Positions 52,935 through 62,968 of a stretch of DNA of 64,000 nucleotides are shown here, piece after piece; position 1 is the stretch's first letter; each line of letters starts with the position of its first letter. Location: assembly GCF_021729865.1 (NCBI RefSeq), contig NZ_CP063400.1, forward strand, positions 5,369,041 to 5,433,040, given 5' to 3'. Origin of the DNA: Hydrogenophaga sp. SL48 (GTDB lineage Bacteria > Pseudomonadota > Gammaproteobacteria > Burkholderiales > Burkholderiaceae_C). The translations under genes were made by a program, and so were the position numbers. Below the pieces are notes generated by a model. The model saw only the letters and a program-made list of their open reading frames with translations, searched no databases and was not told where the DNA came from.

Positions 52935-54185
52935 GTGCAAGTTCTGAGTTTCAAGACCAATGGTCAGTGGCTGGCAGTCGTACCGCAACTTCCGCCCATC
53001 CCTGGAGCCGCACAACCGGCTGCACCTGCTTCTGAAGACCCTGCGACGGCTGAAGCCAAGCGAGCGCTGTCCGACGTCATGCGCTGCAGCAACCTCGTTG
53101 TGCTTGCCGGCTTGGGTACATCGCTTTGTGTGCAGCCGGCCGTCGCCAACGGCCCGAAGGCGCCGACCATGTGGGACCTCTGGCAGCAGATTGGCGCGCG
53201 GCAAGTCGCGGCGGCGGCTGCGGCAATTCCAGTCGGCCCGAACTTCCAGCAGCTCCTTACTTTGGTAGGGCATCCTGCCGCAAAAACCGACATTGAGGCA
53301 CTGATGTCACGCTGCCGGCTCGCCGAGTCGTTCCTGACCGGTGCCCAGAAAGATGAAGTGACGAAGTTCGTCGCCCTTGCCGAGGCGCACATCATTGCCG
53401 CCACCAACTTCCTGGAGCACAACCACCCATTGCCAGTCCACACCGAATTTCTACGGCGCGCGGCACGTCGCCCGCAGCGCAAGTCGCGGATGAAGGTGTT
53501 CACAACCAACTACGACCGTTGCTATGAAGAGGCCGGCCGCCAAGGCCGCTACGTCGTGGTGGACGGTTTTTCGCACACAGTTCCACCGACTTTCGATGCG
53601 ATCCACTTCAGCTACGAGACAGTTCGGCGCCTGGGTGACAGCGAGTCTTTTGACCCGATTCCGAACTGCTTCCACCTGTACAAGCTCCACGGTTCAGTGG
53701 ATTGGCAGCGGCAGGAGCCCTCGGGCGAAATCATGAAGTGGGTGACAGGTGGCAAGCCGGTATTGATTTACCCGCGGAACTCGAAGTACGAGCTGGCGTT
53801 CGAGCAGCCCTACCTTGAGATGATAGGGGCGTTCCAGACGGCGGTGCGAGAACCGGATACCGGGCTGCTCGTTGTGGGCTTCGGCTTCAATGACAACCAT
53901 CTGGCCGAGCCCATCATGTCCGCCATCCGTTCCAACCTGTCCATGAAGATCGTGGTGGTGAGCCCGGGCCTGGCCCCCTGGAACAACGGAGTGGTCAACG
54001 GGCCTGGCGAGTGCGAGAACAACAAGTATCTGGGCCAGCTGAAGAGTCTTGCCGTCGCCGGCGACGCACGGATCACGCTGCTCAACTGCGGATTTGAGCA
54101 GATGGTGCCGTTCGTGCCTGACCTCGCGGCCGAAACCGACCTCGAGCGCCATGTCGCTCGGCTGCGCAACATCGGTGTCGCATGA
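52935..54185 (+). CDS. SIR2-like NADase-type defence protein
   Basis: 416 residues from GTG 52935, with a gggagg site 7 nt upstream (the TTG at 52917 lacks one). The SIR2 fold is shown by the nucleotide-loop GLGTS (59-63), FTTNYD (189-194), KLHGSVDW with the catalytic His (250-257) and GFGFNDNH (315-322). No zinc-ribbon Cys pairs are seen, as in SIR2 domains that deplete NAD+ in phage defence rather than deacetylate. It overlaps the HerA-like gene by 4 nt. The SIR2-HerA pair matches the known two-gene Nezha/SIR2-HerA systems. Confidence 0.92.
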   Translation: MQVLSFKTNGQWLAVVPQLPPIPGAAQPAAPASEDPATAEAKRALSDVMRCSNLVVLAGLGTSLCVQPAVANGPKAPTMWDLWQQIGARQVAAAAAAIPVGPNFQQLLTLVGHPAAKTDIEALMSRCRLAESFLTGAQKDEVTKFVALAEAHIIAATNFLEHNHPLPVHTEFLRRAARRPQRKSRMKVFTTNYDRCYEEAGRQGRYVVVDGFSHTVPPTFDAIHFSYETVRRLGDSESFDPIPNCFHLYKLHGSVDWQRQEPSGEIMKWVTGGKPVLIYPRNSKYELAFEQPYLEMIGAFQTAVREPDTGLLVVGFGFNDNHLAEPIMSAIRSNLSMKIVVVSPGLAPWNNGVVNGPGECENNKYLGQLKSLAVAGDARITLLNCGFEQMVPFVPDLAAETDLERHVARLRNIGVA

Positions 54186-55882
54186 GCGGGCTAGTCGTTT
54201 CGCCATTCGATAGGCAGCGCTACGTCGGCTCCGTATGCACCGTTCGGCCGGCGACAGTCGAGGTCAACTTGCCGTTCGCATCACATCCCGGGAGCGGTCA
54301 CGTGGCCGGCTACTCGCTCCAACGTGGTCAGGTCGGAGAGTTCGTCCTCATTGAGGGAGAAGAGCACGCAGTGCTTGGCCGCCTTATCGAGACCAGGCTG
54401 CCCGAGCGTGACCGATTGACGGTCGAACCGACGCACGAGCGAGACGAGCGGCCGATTCCCGTCGGCGTGGTCCAACTCCTTACGGCTGTCGACCTTGAGA
54501 CCGGCACTCCGTTGCGGGGCATCCCCATCTCGCCGCGCATCGGCCAGCACGTCTTCTCGGCCCATCCATTGGTCATGAAGCAGGTCGTCGAGGCGGGCAT
54601 TACGCCGGAAGCTCAGCGCATCAACCTTGCCAGGTTCCCGCATGCCCGAGACACCCTGGTGTCGCTATCGCCAAGTCAACTTTTGGGCCGGCACTGCGCA
54701 GTGCTTGGCGCCACCGGCGGTGGCAAGAGCTGGACGCTGGCTCTTCTCGTCGAGGAAATTGTTCGGCTTGGCGGCAAGGCGATCCTATTCGATGCGACTG
54801 GCGAGTTTCAAACTCAGGTCCACCCAGGGATCACGCACGTTCATCTCGGTGGCCGCAAGGTCGACCAGAACGACTCGCGTCGTTTCCTGAGCTTCCCGTA
54901 CTGGGAATTGACGGAGTCCGACCTGTTCGTCTTGTTGCGCCCGAGCCCTGGCGTGCAGGCGCCTAAGCTGAAGGAAGCACTGCGGAGCCTGAAGATCGCG
55001 CAGCTGGTTCAGGGCATGGCGACGAACGGCCTGATTCGCAAGTCGGGAACGCCGCGACTCCCGTTCGAGGCGGCTTGTGTGCAGCATGGGCTCGCGCTGA
55101 GGCGCACGGGCACTTACTTCGACATCGGGCAGCTCTCAAATCAGATTTGGGAGGAGTGCGTCTACCCCTCCGGCTTTCAAGCTCAGGCGGCAAACTGGGG
55201 TGGACCGAATCCAAACGAACAGTCCGCCTGCGCGACGCTCATGTCGCGGATCGAGAGCGAGCTTGCGTCGCCCAACCTGGAGTGCCTGTTCGCACCGGCG
55301 GGCCTGGAGTCACTACCAGGCGTCATCGAGGCCTTCCTGGCGGACCCGGCGCAGCGAGTGCTGCGTATCAGCCTGGAGTTCCTCTCCTTCGAGCACAACG
55401 CTCGAGAAGTGGTCGCCAATGCGGTCGGACGTTATCTTCTGGGCTTGGCGCGCCAGGGCCGTTTCATGGCCAATCCAGTCGTGGCGATCCTTGATGAAGC
55501 GCACCAGTTTCTGGACAAATCAGTCGGTGACGAGTTCTCCAAGACAGACTTGGACGCGTTCGGGCTGATTGCCAAGGAAGGCCGAAAGTATTCGCTCACC
55601 TGCGTGCTGGCCACCCAGCGGCCACGGGACATCCCTGAGGATGTGTTGAGTCAGATGGGCATGTTCATTGTCCACAGGCTCATCAACGAACGGGATCGGA
55701 ACATCGTGGAGAAGGCCTGTGGCGACCTAGATGCGTCTGCCGCAGCATTCCTGCCGACTCTTGGCCAAGGTGAGGCCATGGTAGTCGGTGTCAGCTCGCC
55801 GATGCCGCTGCCTGTCGCCATCAATCGACCCGCGCGGCCGCCTTCCTCAAGGTCTGCAGATTACGAAAACCTGTGGGGATAG
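54182..55882 (+). CDS. HerA-like ATPase (DUF87)
   Basis: 566 residues. N-terminal barrel domain (VGEFVLIEGEEHAVLGRLIE), Walker A GATGGGKS (176-183), Walker B VVAILDEAHQFLD with Asp438/Glu439, and HerA C-terminal motifs CVLATQRPRDIPEDVLSQMG. HerA proteins form hexameric rings; in SIR2-HerA systems the ring organises the SIR2 subunits and both are needed for defence. Start ATG 54182 is coupled to the SIR2 stop. Confidence 0.94.
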   Translation: MSGLVVSPFDRQRYVGSVCTVRPATVEVNLPFASHPGSGHVAGYSLQRGQVGEFVLIEGEEHAVLGRLIETRLPERDRLTVEPTHERDERPIPVGVVQLLTAVDLETGTPLRGIPISPRIGQHVFSAHPLVMKQVVEAGITPEAQRINLARFPHARDTLVSLSPSQLLGRHCAVLGATGGGKSWTLALLVEEIVRLGGKAILFDATGEFQTQVHPGITHVHLGGRKVDQNDSRRFLSFPYWELTESDLFVLLRPSPGVQAPKLKEALRSLKIAQLVQGMATNGLIRKSGTPRLPFEAACVQHGLALRRTGTYFDIGQLSNQIWEECVYPSGFQAQAANWGGPNPNEQSACATLMSRIESELASPNLECLFAPAGLESLPGVIEAFLADPAQRVLRISLEFLSFEHNAREVVANAVGRYLLGLARQGRFMANPVVAILDEAHQFLDKSVGDEFSKTDLDAFGLIAKEGRKYSLTCVLATQRPRDIPEDVLSQMGMFIVHRLINERDRNIVEKACGDLDASAAAFLPTLGQGEAMVVGVSSPMPLPVAINRPARPPSSRSADYENLWG

Positions 55883-55956
55883 CACATGGCCGAATCTACC
55901 TACACGAAGCGCTTCGCCGTACTGGGACACCAGCGAGTGAGTCGGTACTGTTTTGC

Positions 55957-57129
55957 ATGCTCAAGATAAAGATGTACCCGGCTAAGAACGGGGATGCCCT
56001 TCTTGTTAGCGCGTTCGGTACTCACATCCTTGTAGATGCTGGCTACGGAAGCACCTTTGACGAGCACATTGCTCCCGACCTGAAGCATCTCTCAGGCGAA
56101 GGGTATCGGTTGGACTTGCTTATCTGCACTCACATCGACCGGGACCATATTGCTGGAGTTATCGAGTTCATCTCCGCGAACGGGCCAAGCAGCGCGCGGA
56201 GCGTGATTGATGTCAGCCAGGTTTGGCACAACAGCCTTCGCTCGCTCTCGTGGCCTGCTGGAAAGCCCGATAGCACGTATGACCGTCAAGTACTGGAGGC
56301 GATCAGGAAGCGAGGGTTTCCGCTGCCACGATCTGCTGGGGCAAGTGCAAACACGATCGGGGCGAAACAGGGAAGCTCTTTGGCACGGCTCCTAAGAGAC
56401 CACAACTACCGATGGAACGACGTCGATGGCACGACGCCGGTTAAGAGCGATCGACCACCCGAAGCGTTGGCGAATGGCGTTCTCGTCCACCTGCTCGGTC
56501 CAACGAAGACTCGACTGGAAGAGCTTCGCGCCTGGTGGCTCAGGGAGATGCGCAGACTTTCCTACAAGGGGACCGCGGCGATCGACACCATCATTGAGGA
56601 CGCATACGAGATGGTTTGCGCTTCCGCGCGACAGCACGTCGTGCCAACGGCGAAAACGATCTCCTCGGCGAGCAAAAAAAGACTTCGTGACGTGTATGTG
56701 GCAGACGACTCTCTAACCAATGGCAGCTCGATTGCCGCGATCGTTGAAGGCGGAGCCAAACGCTTGCTGCTGTTAGGTGACGCGTGGGCTGAAGACATCG
56801 CCGCGGAGTTGCGGAGAACCCACGGCGGCGACAGTTTGAAGCTATTCGATGCCATCAAGGTGTCACACCATGGCAGCTTGCGCAACACCAGCGTAGACCT
56901 CCTATCGCTCATCGACGCACCGCTTTTCTTGATCTCGACCAATGGGTCAGGACACGACCACCCGAACTTTGAGGTTCTGGCAGAGATAGTCGATAGGCCG
57001 GCTGCGTTTGAACGAACTATCTACTTCAACTACGAGACACCAGCTTCCACTCGCCTGAAAGCGCACTTATCGAGGTCAGGGGCGAGGTTCAACGTGCGCA
57101 TCACGCAGAATGATTGGATTCAGGTTTAG
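55957..57129 (+). CDS. MBL-fold protein (ComEC/Rec2-like) of a STAND defence module
   Basis: 390 residues from ATG 55957 (MLKIKMYPAKNGDALLVSAF). The metal motif THIDRDHIAGV (HxDxDH), a GDAWAED aspartate and VSHHGSLRNTS are all in place, so hydrolase activity is likely. It starts 74 nt after the HerA stop. In type I AVAST systems an MBL protein accompanies a protease and a STAND ATPase; here the next gene encodes both. A longer frame from GTG 55873 overlaps the herA end but has no ribosome site. Confidence 0.88.
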   Translation: MLKIKMYPAKNGDALLVSAFGTHILVDAGYGSTFDEHIAPDLKHLSGEGYRLDLLICTHIDRDHIAGVIEFISANGPSSARSVIDVSQVWHNSLRSLSWPAGKPDSTYDRQVLEAIRKRGFPLPRSAGASANTIGAKQGSSLARLLRDHNYRWNDVDGTTPVKSDRPPEALANGVLVHLLGPTKTRLEELRAWWLREMRRLSYKGTAAIDTIIEDAYEMVCASARQHVVPTAKTISSASKKRLRDVYVADDSLTNGSSIAAIVEGGAKRLLLLGDAWAEDIAAELRRTHGGDSLKLFDAIKVSHHGSLRNTSVDLLSLIDAPLFLISTNGSGHDHPNFEVLAEIVDRPAAFERTIYFNYETPASTRLKAHLSRSGARFNVRITQNDWIQV

Positions 57130-57139
57130 GGAGAGAAGA

Positions 57140-60100
57140 ATGACAGAAGAGGAAGTGAAGCTCGCGACGTGCCAAGTACTAGGCCTCGGTGAAGTCGGCA
57201 CCGGCTGGCTCGTATCGGCGAACCACGTCCTGACGGCCTATCACTGTCTTGGCGACGAGGCCGCCGAAGGAGCGGTCATCGAGGTGAGCTTCGGTGTCGG
57301 GCCATCAGCGTCGAAAATTTCGGCGATCGTTGACGCCTTTGAGGAACGGTTGGATGTTTGCCTGCTGCGCCTTGCCGATGCCTCAGAGCTAACGCCCATT
57401 CCCGTGCACGCCGAAGTCGTACGCCCAGGCGAACGATGGCAGGCGTTCGGATTTCCGGTCACCAAGCTGCTGATCGGCGGGGTGTTCTCGGGAACGGTTC
57501 AGCAATCGTTGACCGAGTTGGCCAACGGCGTGGACCTAGACCTTTCAGTCAGCCCTGAAACGGCTCTATCCGACTACCGAGGATTGTCCGGCGCCGCCCT
57601 CATCACCGCATATGGCTGCCAGGGGATGCTGCGCGTCAGCGTCGACAACTCACTCGGCGCAGTCAGCATGGAGTCCATGAGCGGCTTTCTAGCCGAAAAC
57701 AACCTGCTCCCCGAAGAGGAGGCGGTTGAGGACGGCGCGTCGCCCTTCGCATCGCGCCCGGCGTTTGACGAGGTTTTCGAATCCACCTTAGTCCAGGCCT
57801 CAGGTGGTTATCTTTTCCTGGATGGTGCGCACGGGATCGGCAAGTCCACCTATTGCCGCGGCTTCAGTCCGAATTCTGAAGCCGTCGAGACACTTGGGGT
57901 CTATGGCTTCACCGAGCGAAGCCACGGCTTCACCCCGTCACTTCAGGCGCAGCCGGAAGTATTCGTCGACTGGCTGACAACCCTCGTATCAACTCGAGCA
58001 ACGGGCAAACCGGCTCGATTGAGGGAACGCACCTATGCGCAACTGATTCAGGCGACTCACCAGGCTCTGGGCGACTTGGCGAGTCGCTGCGCAGCCAGGG
58101 GGCGGGTCGGCTTATTGTTCATCGACGGTGTTAACGAGGTGGCTGCACTTGGATGCGACACCCTCGAGCGATTTGTTGGCCTTCTTCCCACAACCATCCC
58201 AAAAGGACTGAAGGTCGTGGTGGTAGGCGCGGGTCTGGACGCGATAGCGAATCGCCTTGGACTGCTACTTCAAGGGGCCAAGAGGATGACGCTTCCGGCG
58301 CTGGAAGAGGATATCCAGTACCGGCTGTGCGCGCGCTCGCTTGATGAAGACAAAGCTACGCCTAGCCTGGTCTCTGCCCTGTGCGAACGCGCGAGGGGTC
58401 ATCCGCTGTACCTTCGGTATCTCGTCGATCTCGTGAATGGCGGAGCCGACGTGAACGACCTGGAGGCGTTGCCGCCCTTCAGCGGGTCGATTGAGGACTA
58501 CTACGAGAGGATCTGGTCCAGGCTGCTTGTTGATGCCGACGCAATCAACCTGCTGGGCATCATCGCTCGACTTCGATGGGGGATCCCGACGAGCGACTTG
58601 ATGGGGATGCTCACCGCGTCAGAGTCGGCAGCCTTCGTCCCCACGATCACCCGCATCCGTCACTTACTGTCGGGGCCGAGCACGACGGAGGTCTATCACT
58701 CGTCGTTCTCAGATTTCGTCGTCCACAAGACTTCAACCCAGAGCGATTGGATCCAAGGTCGACTGTCAGACTACTGCGTGCAGCCAGGCAGCGGAGAGTA
58801 CGGAGAACTCAATCGGGTCTTCCATGGACTGCTCAGCCGCACGGAGAAGAAGCTGACGGCACTCGCGGAGTGTCAGCAGCGCTGGGTCGACCGATGCGTT
58901 CTTCTCGGCGCTGAGCCGGATGTGCTCCTTGGAGACATAGAGGACTCGCTGAATGCCGCCATTCAGGTAGGGACAGCTACGGAGATCGTCCGTCTGCTGC
59001 TGCTGTCGCAAAGGCTCAAGTTTCGCTACGACACTCTGTTCGCGCAGTCTGCCAGCTTGGCTGCGGAGGCCCTCATTGCGCTGGGTAAGACTGAGCAGGC
59101 ACTCCGTCATATCCTCAGACATGGCCAGCTCATAGTCGATCCTGGAGAAGCGTTTTCAATCGTTAGACGACTCATTGAAGCGGGGCATCCCGAGGAAGGT
59201 GTCAGGGTGCTGCGCAAAGTGGATACGCTGCTGCACTCGACCCTCACGCGGGACAGAGTCAAGCTGAATGAGTACTTCGACGCTGCGTCGATTCGGCTCC
59301 AAGGCTACGCATTGGCTGACCACGCGGGCGCTGAGACCTCAAGAGACGATTTTCTTGAGCACCTTGTGAGTCTAGTCAGTGACCCAAGGAACAACATTTC
59401 TCGGGAGAATGGACAGCGTCTCCTGACCGATTTGATCGGCAACATGTTTGGTACGGCAGTCTGTGTAGCCCATGCTTACAAGCCCTTGGCACTGATCCCG
59501 ATACCACCCGGGACGCCCGACAAGTACCAAGCCCTCTCCCTCCTATCCATTCTTAGGCACGCGCACATTCACGCGCGCCACTACGACGCCCGACTTCCCA
59601 AGGACAAGCTGGGCATGTTGCTTGAAGACATCAGCGGCAAGGTCGATGACACCCTGACGCCCGAGGAGAAGGAATTTGGAGTTGTTGACCTTCTGATCGA
59701 GGCTTGCGCCAGCCCCACATTGGTGGAGCGCTACGCCAAAGGTCTGGAGTGGGAAGCAGGTGCGCTACCTCTTTACACGGAGAACAAGTCGCTTGCTGAC
59801 AGCCGGGCCTTCATAGAGGGCTACTCGCACCTGAGAGCCGCCTATTTCCTGAATCGAAATCAGGTCCTTCCCTCGCCCGCCTCCTTAGAGCCCCACGAGT
59901 GGGAGGAGCGCCTCGATACCTTGGCCAGAAGCGTCATATGGCTGGATGCAAAAGCCCGCCGTGCCTATGCCTCAAACGACCAACAAGGACTCGCCGCCGC
60001 CAAGGCTTACCTGACCGAAGAGGTACTGCCGTGCTTCAAGCTTCAGCTTGCATCGCGCGTTCAGTGGCCAGTTGCCTACTTCGTCCCTGAGAACATCGTA

Positions 60101-62968
60101 CCGATCCTTTACGGATGCCTGACCGACGTCTGCCTGGATTGTCTGCCAGGCGAGATCGGCGACCTCGTCGGCGTCATCGAGCAGGCGTTCGAGGACCAAC
60201 TAGGTTTGTACAACGAAGGGTTCCGTCGCTCTCTGCAAACGGTGATGATGATGCTCGTCAATGCGGGCGTCTCAAGCGACTTAGAGGACCGCGTCTTCGA
60301 GCTGCTGCTCCGCTGGAGGAACTACGTCAGGGACAACGTGCAGAACCGGCATGAGCTTGTGCCCGAGCTGCTATCCATGGTGCCGCTGCTCGCCCGAATG
60401 GGCTCCTCGGATGAAGCACTGCGCACCTACGAGTCCGTCCTCGCCGTTTCGATGGGCCCGAGCTGGTACAAGGAAGATCAGTTCTCGGTGATGTCTCGCG
60501 TGCTCGAGGCTCTCCCGTTCGACGCCGAAGTCGCTTCAACTTCTCTCGCACAGATTGCCGCGCTCTTGGAGCGTGCCAGCGGTGAAATGACCTTCCAGCG
60601 GTACGTCCGCGCCGACAAAGGCACTTTCATTGGGGAGCTGAGCCGGCGCGGGCTGTATTCGCAGGCGGTTCGCTACTTTCAGCACCAAGCATCCGGAACG
60701 CTCGATGAGATGCGGGCCCAAGCTTCAGACGGCGATCTTGACCGCGTTGCCCCCCTCGTCGGGATGCGTTATCCAGGCGGCCAGCTGGAAGAGCAGACCT
60801 CGCTGAACGAGCTTCTTAAGCACACAGGTAGCAAAGCCGACTGGCGAGTGCGATGGGCGCTACTTGAGGTTTATCAGCATGGCGACGAACGTCACCTCAG
60901 AGATTGGGGGCCAGCGTATGCAGCGCTCATCCAAGAGGTGTCAGGGCATCCAACCGACCTGGCATGGACGATTCAGCGAATCGACCGTATCGCACAAGCC
61001 ATGAACCCGGAGCGAGCCTGGATGCTGCTCCGGCACCTTTCGGATGCGCTACCGGACTCGTTGCTTGGTCACTTCTCTACACTGCTTGACCAATGCCGGG
61101 ACTTCTTCAGTCCGAGGGCGCTTGAAGATCTGGGGCGACGCTTCGGGACGAGCGACAAGTTAAGCACAACAGGTTCAGCACAGTCTGAGGCCTCGAAAGA
61201 TCCGGACGCTACCAAGGATGCTGCCAAGAAGGAGAGAGAGGAGGAAAGCGCTGAGGACCAGCATGTCTTGCCCGGTACCATTGGAACGCACGCATCCGTG
61301 CGCAAGGCCGAAGAGGCCCTAGAATCGGCTCGCAGGCATGTTAAGCGAAAGAACATCTCCGCCGCCATCGAGCAGGCAGTCTTGGCCCTGCGAGCGGTGC
61401 AGGACGGCGGCTGGTCGATCTGGTCGCACGGGCATCCGGCCAGGATGGCCGACCTTGTCATCTCCGAGAACGTGGCCTCGGCTGACGAACTGGCCCGACT
61501 TTATGGACCGCTTGCACTTCGCGAGCAACACAGTCAGAGCTGGAGCGTTGCCTACCAGCTCATCGGTCTGATCGGGCCGAAGCTTGATTCCAACCAGCGG
61601 GCGCAGTTGCTTTTTGTGGCGACCGACCATGTTCGTGAGCTGATCGGGGACGCACCGCTGGAGAATTTTGAGTACATCGGCTCCATGGAGTCGGCCGAGG
61701 CATCCGACGCCCTTTTAGACCTATTGCTGTGGGCGCTCGACCACCCCAGTTGGGAGCGTCGGGACTCAGCGGCGGCGATGGTGCTCTGGCTTCTTCGAAG
61801 CGACGACAAATGGATGCCGAGGTTGGCACCCCTCGCCTTCTCGATGGAGATGGGGAGTCGCGCGGATATCGCTGCGGCCTCGCTGGACATTCTTTCGCGT
61901 GAGAGCCCTCAAGCTCTGTGGGAACACATCGTTCCCTTCATCGGCGTCGAGCGGTTGTCGCAAACCTGCTCCCATTCAGGCCGCTACGCAACGCTTCTTC
62001 GCATTGCGGATCGCGCGGCATCGAAAGGTGTTGCTTCGGCAACCGAAGCTGCCAGCTTACTGCGTGCGAAGCGCGTCGTGCCCCCGACCCAAGGCAGCGC
62101 CACCGAAGAGCCTCTGCAACCAAACCAAGTGCCCTCGACGCTTAACGGTGCACTCCGCGAGCTACACGCGGCCGGGCTCTTGGACGAGGGCGTTTTCTCG
62201 CGTGCCGCTTCGATCCTCAGGAACCTGTGTGGCACACACTCATTTGCTGATGCTCAACAACTCGAAACGCTTGCGGCAGAGAGATACCGAGAACCAGACG
62301 TTGTTCCCGACCGATGGGCCGCGAGGGTTCGGTATGCGCTGAATGTCGCGCTCTTCGCGCCCGCGACCATCGAGCAGATTGGGAAGATTGAAGCCGCACT
62401 TCGAATCTACAACCCAGAGTCCCTGATCGAGCCTCCCGATGGGAGGCCGCTCATCTCAAGCTTGATTGCCGCGATTGAATCCGGCAAGGAACCGAGCTAT
62501 GTGCCATCAAGCGGGGACCTCGTATTCTTGGATCTGCAGTGTTACCTAGAACGTCAATTTCAGCCCATCAAGGTGGATCTCACATCTCATCTCCTACCGC
62601 CTGGACAGTTGACACCCCAACAGGGTCCGCTTGGAGCATTCAAACCAACGGAGCTTCCTAGACCCGGGCCAGGCGAACAGCTCACGGTCTGCAGCCGCGT
62701 CAAAACCGGCCTCGCCCACTTTGGCGCCCTCACACCAGCGATAGCGAGCCCGCGTTTCATTCAATTTCTGCAGACGTCAGCCTCATCAATGGTCAGGCAC
62801 CACTGGAGAGACGGCCGCACGGTCAGATCGTGGGCCAGCAGTCGGCTTCACGAGGTATCCATGCTCGCCATCCGTCGCGATGCACTCGTGCTCCCTCCTG
62901 GCTGGCGAATGCAATGGGTCCTACGGGTCAATGGAAGGGTGCGAGCCGTCCTTCATAAGGACAAATGA
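57140..62968 (+). CDS. Trypsin-like protease / STAND NTPase fusion (AVAST type I-like)
   Basis: 1,942 residues from ATG 57140 (agggagag upstream, 10 nt after the MBL stop). Residues 1-190 are a trypsin-like serine protease with His35 (TAYHCL), Asp72 (LDVCLL) and Ser150 (GLSGAAL). Residues about 210-540 are a STAND/NACHT NTPase: Walker A GAHGIGKST (229-237), Walker B LLFIDGVNEV (Asp329), then a winged-helix-like end (HSSFSDFVVH). The long C-terminal part is helical and repeat-like, typical of ligand-sensing superstructures, and is split by a charged linker around residues 1353-1375 (KDPDATKDAAKKEREEES). Known Avs1-3 proteins sense phage terminase; which ligand this one senses is unknown. Confidence 0.9.
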   Translation: MTEEEVKLATCQVLGLGEVGTGWLVSANHVLTAYHCLGDEAAEGAVIEVSFGVGPSASKISAIVDAFEERLDVCLLRLADASELTPIPVHAEVVRPGERWQAFGFPVTKLLIGGVFSGTVQQSLTELANGVDLDLSVSPETALSDYRGLSGAALITAYGCQGMLRVSVDNSLGAVSMESMSGFLAENNLLPEEEAVEDGASPFASRPAFDEVFESTLVQASGGYLFLDGAHGIGKSTYCRGFSPNSEAVETLGVYGFTERSHGFTPSLQAQPEVFVDWLTTLVSTRATGKPARLRERTYAQLIQATHQALGDLASRCAARGRVGLLFIDGVNEVAALGCDTLERFVGLLPTTIPKGLKVVVVGAGLDAIANRLGLLLQGAKRMTLPALEEDIQYRLCARSLDEDKATPSLVSALCERARGHPLYLRYLVDLVNGGADVNDLEALPPFSGSIEDYYERIWSRLLVDADAINLLGIIARLRWGIPTSDLMGMLTASESAAFVPTITRIRHLLSGPSTTEVYHSSFSDFVVHKTSTQSDWIQGRLSDYCVQPGSGEYGELNRVFHGLLSRTEKKLTALAECQQRWVDRCVLLGAEPDVLLGDIEDSLNAAIQVGTATEIVRLLLLSQRLKFRYDTLFAQSASLAAEALIALGKTEQALRHILRHGQLIVDPGEAFSIVRRLIEAGHPEEGVRVLRKVDTLLHSTLTRDRVKLNEYFDAASIRLQGYALADHAGAETSRDDFLEHLVSLVSDPRNNISRENGQRLLTDLIGNMFGTAVCVAHAYKPLALIPIPPGTPDKYQALSLLSILRHAHIHARHYDARLPKDKLGMLLEDISGKVDDTLTPEEKEFGVVDLLIEACASPTLVERYAKGLEWEAGALPLYTENKSLADSRAFIEGYSHLRAAYFLNRNQVLPSPASLEPHEWEERLDTLARSVIWLDAKARRAYASNDQQGLAAAKAYLTEEVLPCFKLQLASRVQWPVAYFVPENIVPILYGCLTDVCLDCLPGEIGDLVGVIEQAFEDQLGLYNEGFRRSLQTVMMMLVNAGVSSDLEDRVFELLLRWRNYVRDNVQNRHELVPELLSMVPLLARMGSSDEALRTYESVLAVSMGPSWYKEDQFSVMSRVLEALPFDAEVASTSLAQIAALLERASGEMTFQRYVRADKGTFIGELSRRGLYSQAVRYFQHQASGTLDEMRAQASDGDLDRVAPLVGMRYPGGQLEEQTSLNELLKHTGSKADWRVRWALLEVYQHGDERHLRDWGPAYAALIQEVSGHPTDLAWTIQRIDRIAQAMNPERAWMLLRHLSDALPDSLLGHFSTLLDQCRDFFSPRALEDLGRRFGTSDKLSTTGSAQSEASKDPDATKDAAKKEREEESAEDQHVLPGTIGTHASVRKAEEALESARRHVKRKNISAAIEQAVLALRAVQDGGWSIWSHGHPARMADLVISENVASADELARLYGPLALREQHSQSWSVAYQLIGLIGPKLDSNQRAQLLFVATDHVRELIGDAPLENFEYIGSMESAEASDALLDLLLWALDHPSWERRDSAAAMVLWLLRSDDKWMPRLAPLAFSMEMGSRADIAAASLDILSRESPQALWEHIVPFIGVERLSQTCSHSGRYATLLRIADRAASKGVASATEAASLLRAKRVVPPTQGSATEEPLQPNQVPSTLNGALRELHAAGLLDEGVFSRAASILRNLCGTHSFADAQQLETLAAERYREPDVVPDRWAARVRYALNVALFAPATIEQIGKIEAALRIYNPESLIEPPDGRPLISSLIAAIESGKEPSYVPSSGDLVFLDLQCYLERQFQPIKVDLTSHLLPPGQLTPQQGPLGAFKPTELPRPGPGEQLTVCSRVKTGLAHFGALTPAIASPRFIQFLQTSASSMVRHHWRDGRTVRSWASSRLHEVSMLAIRRDALVLPPGWRMQWVLRVNGRVRAVLHKDK

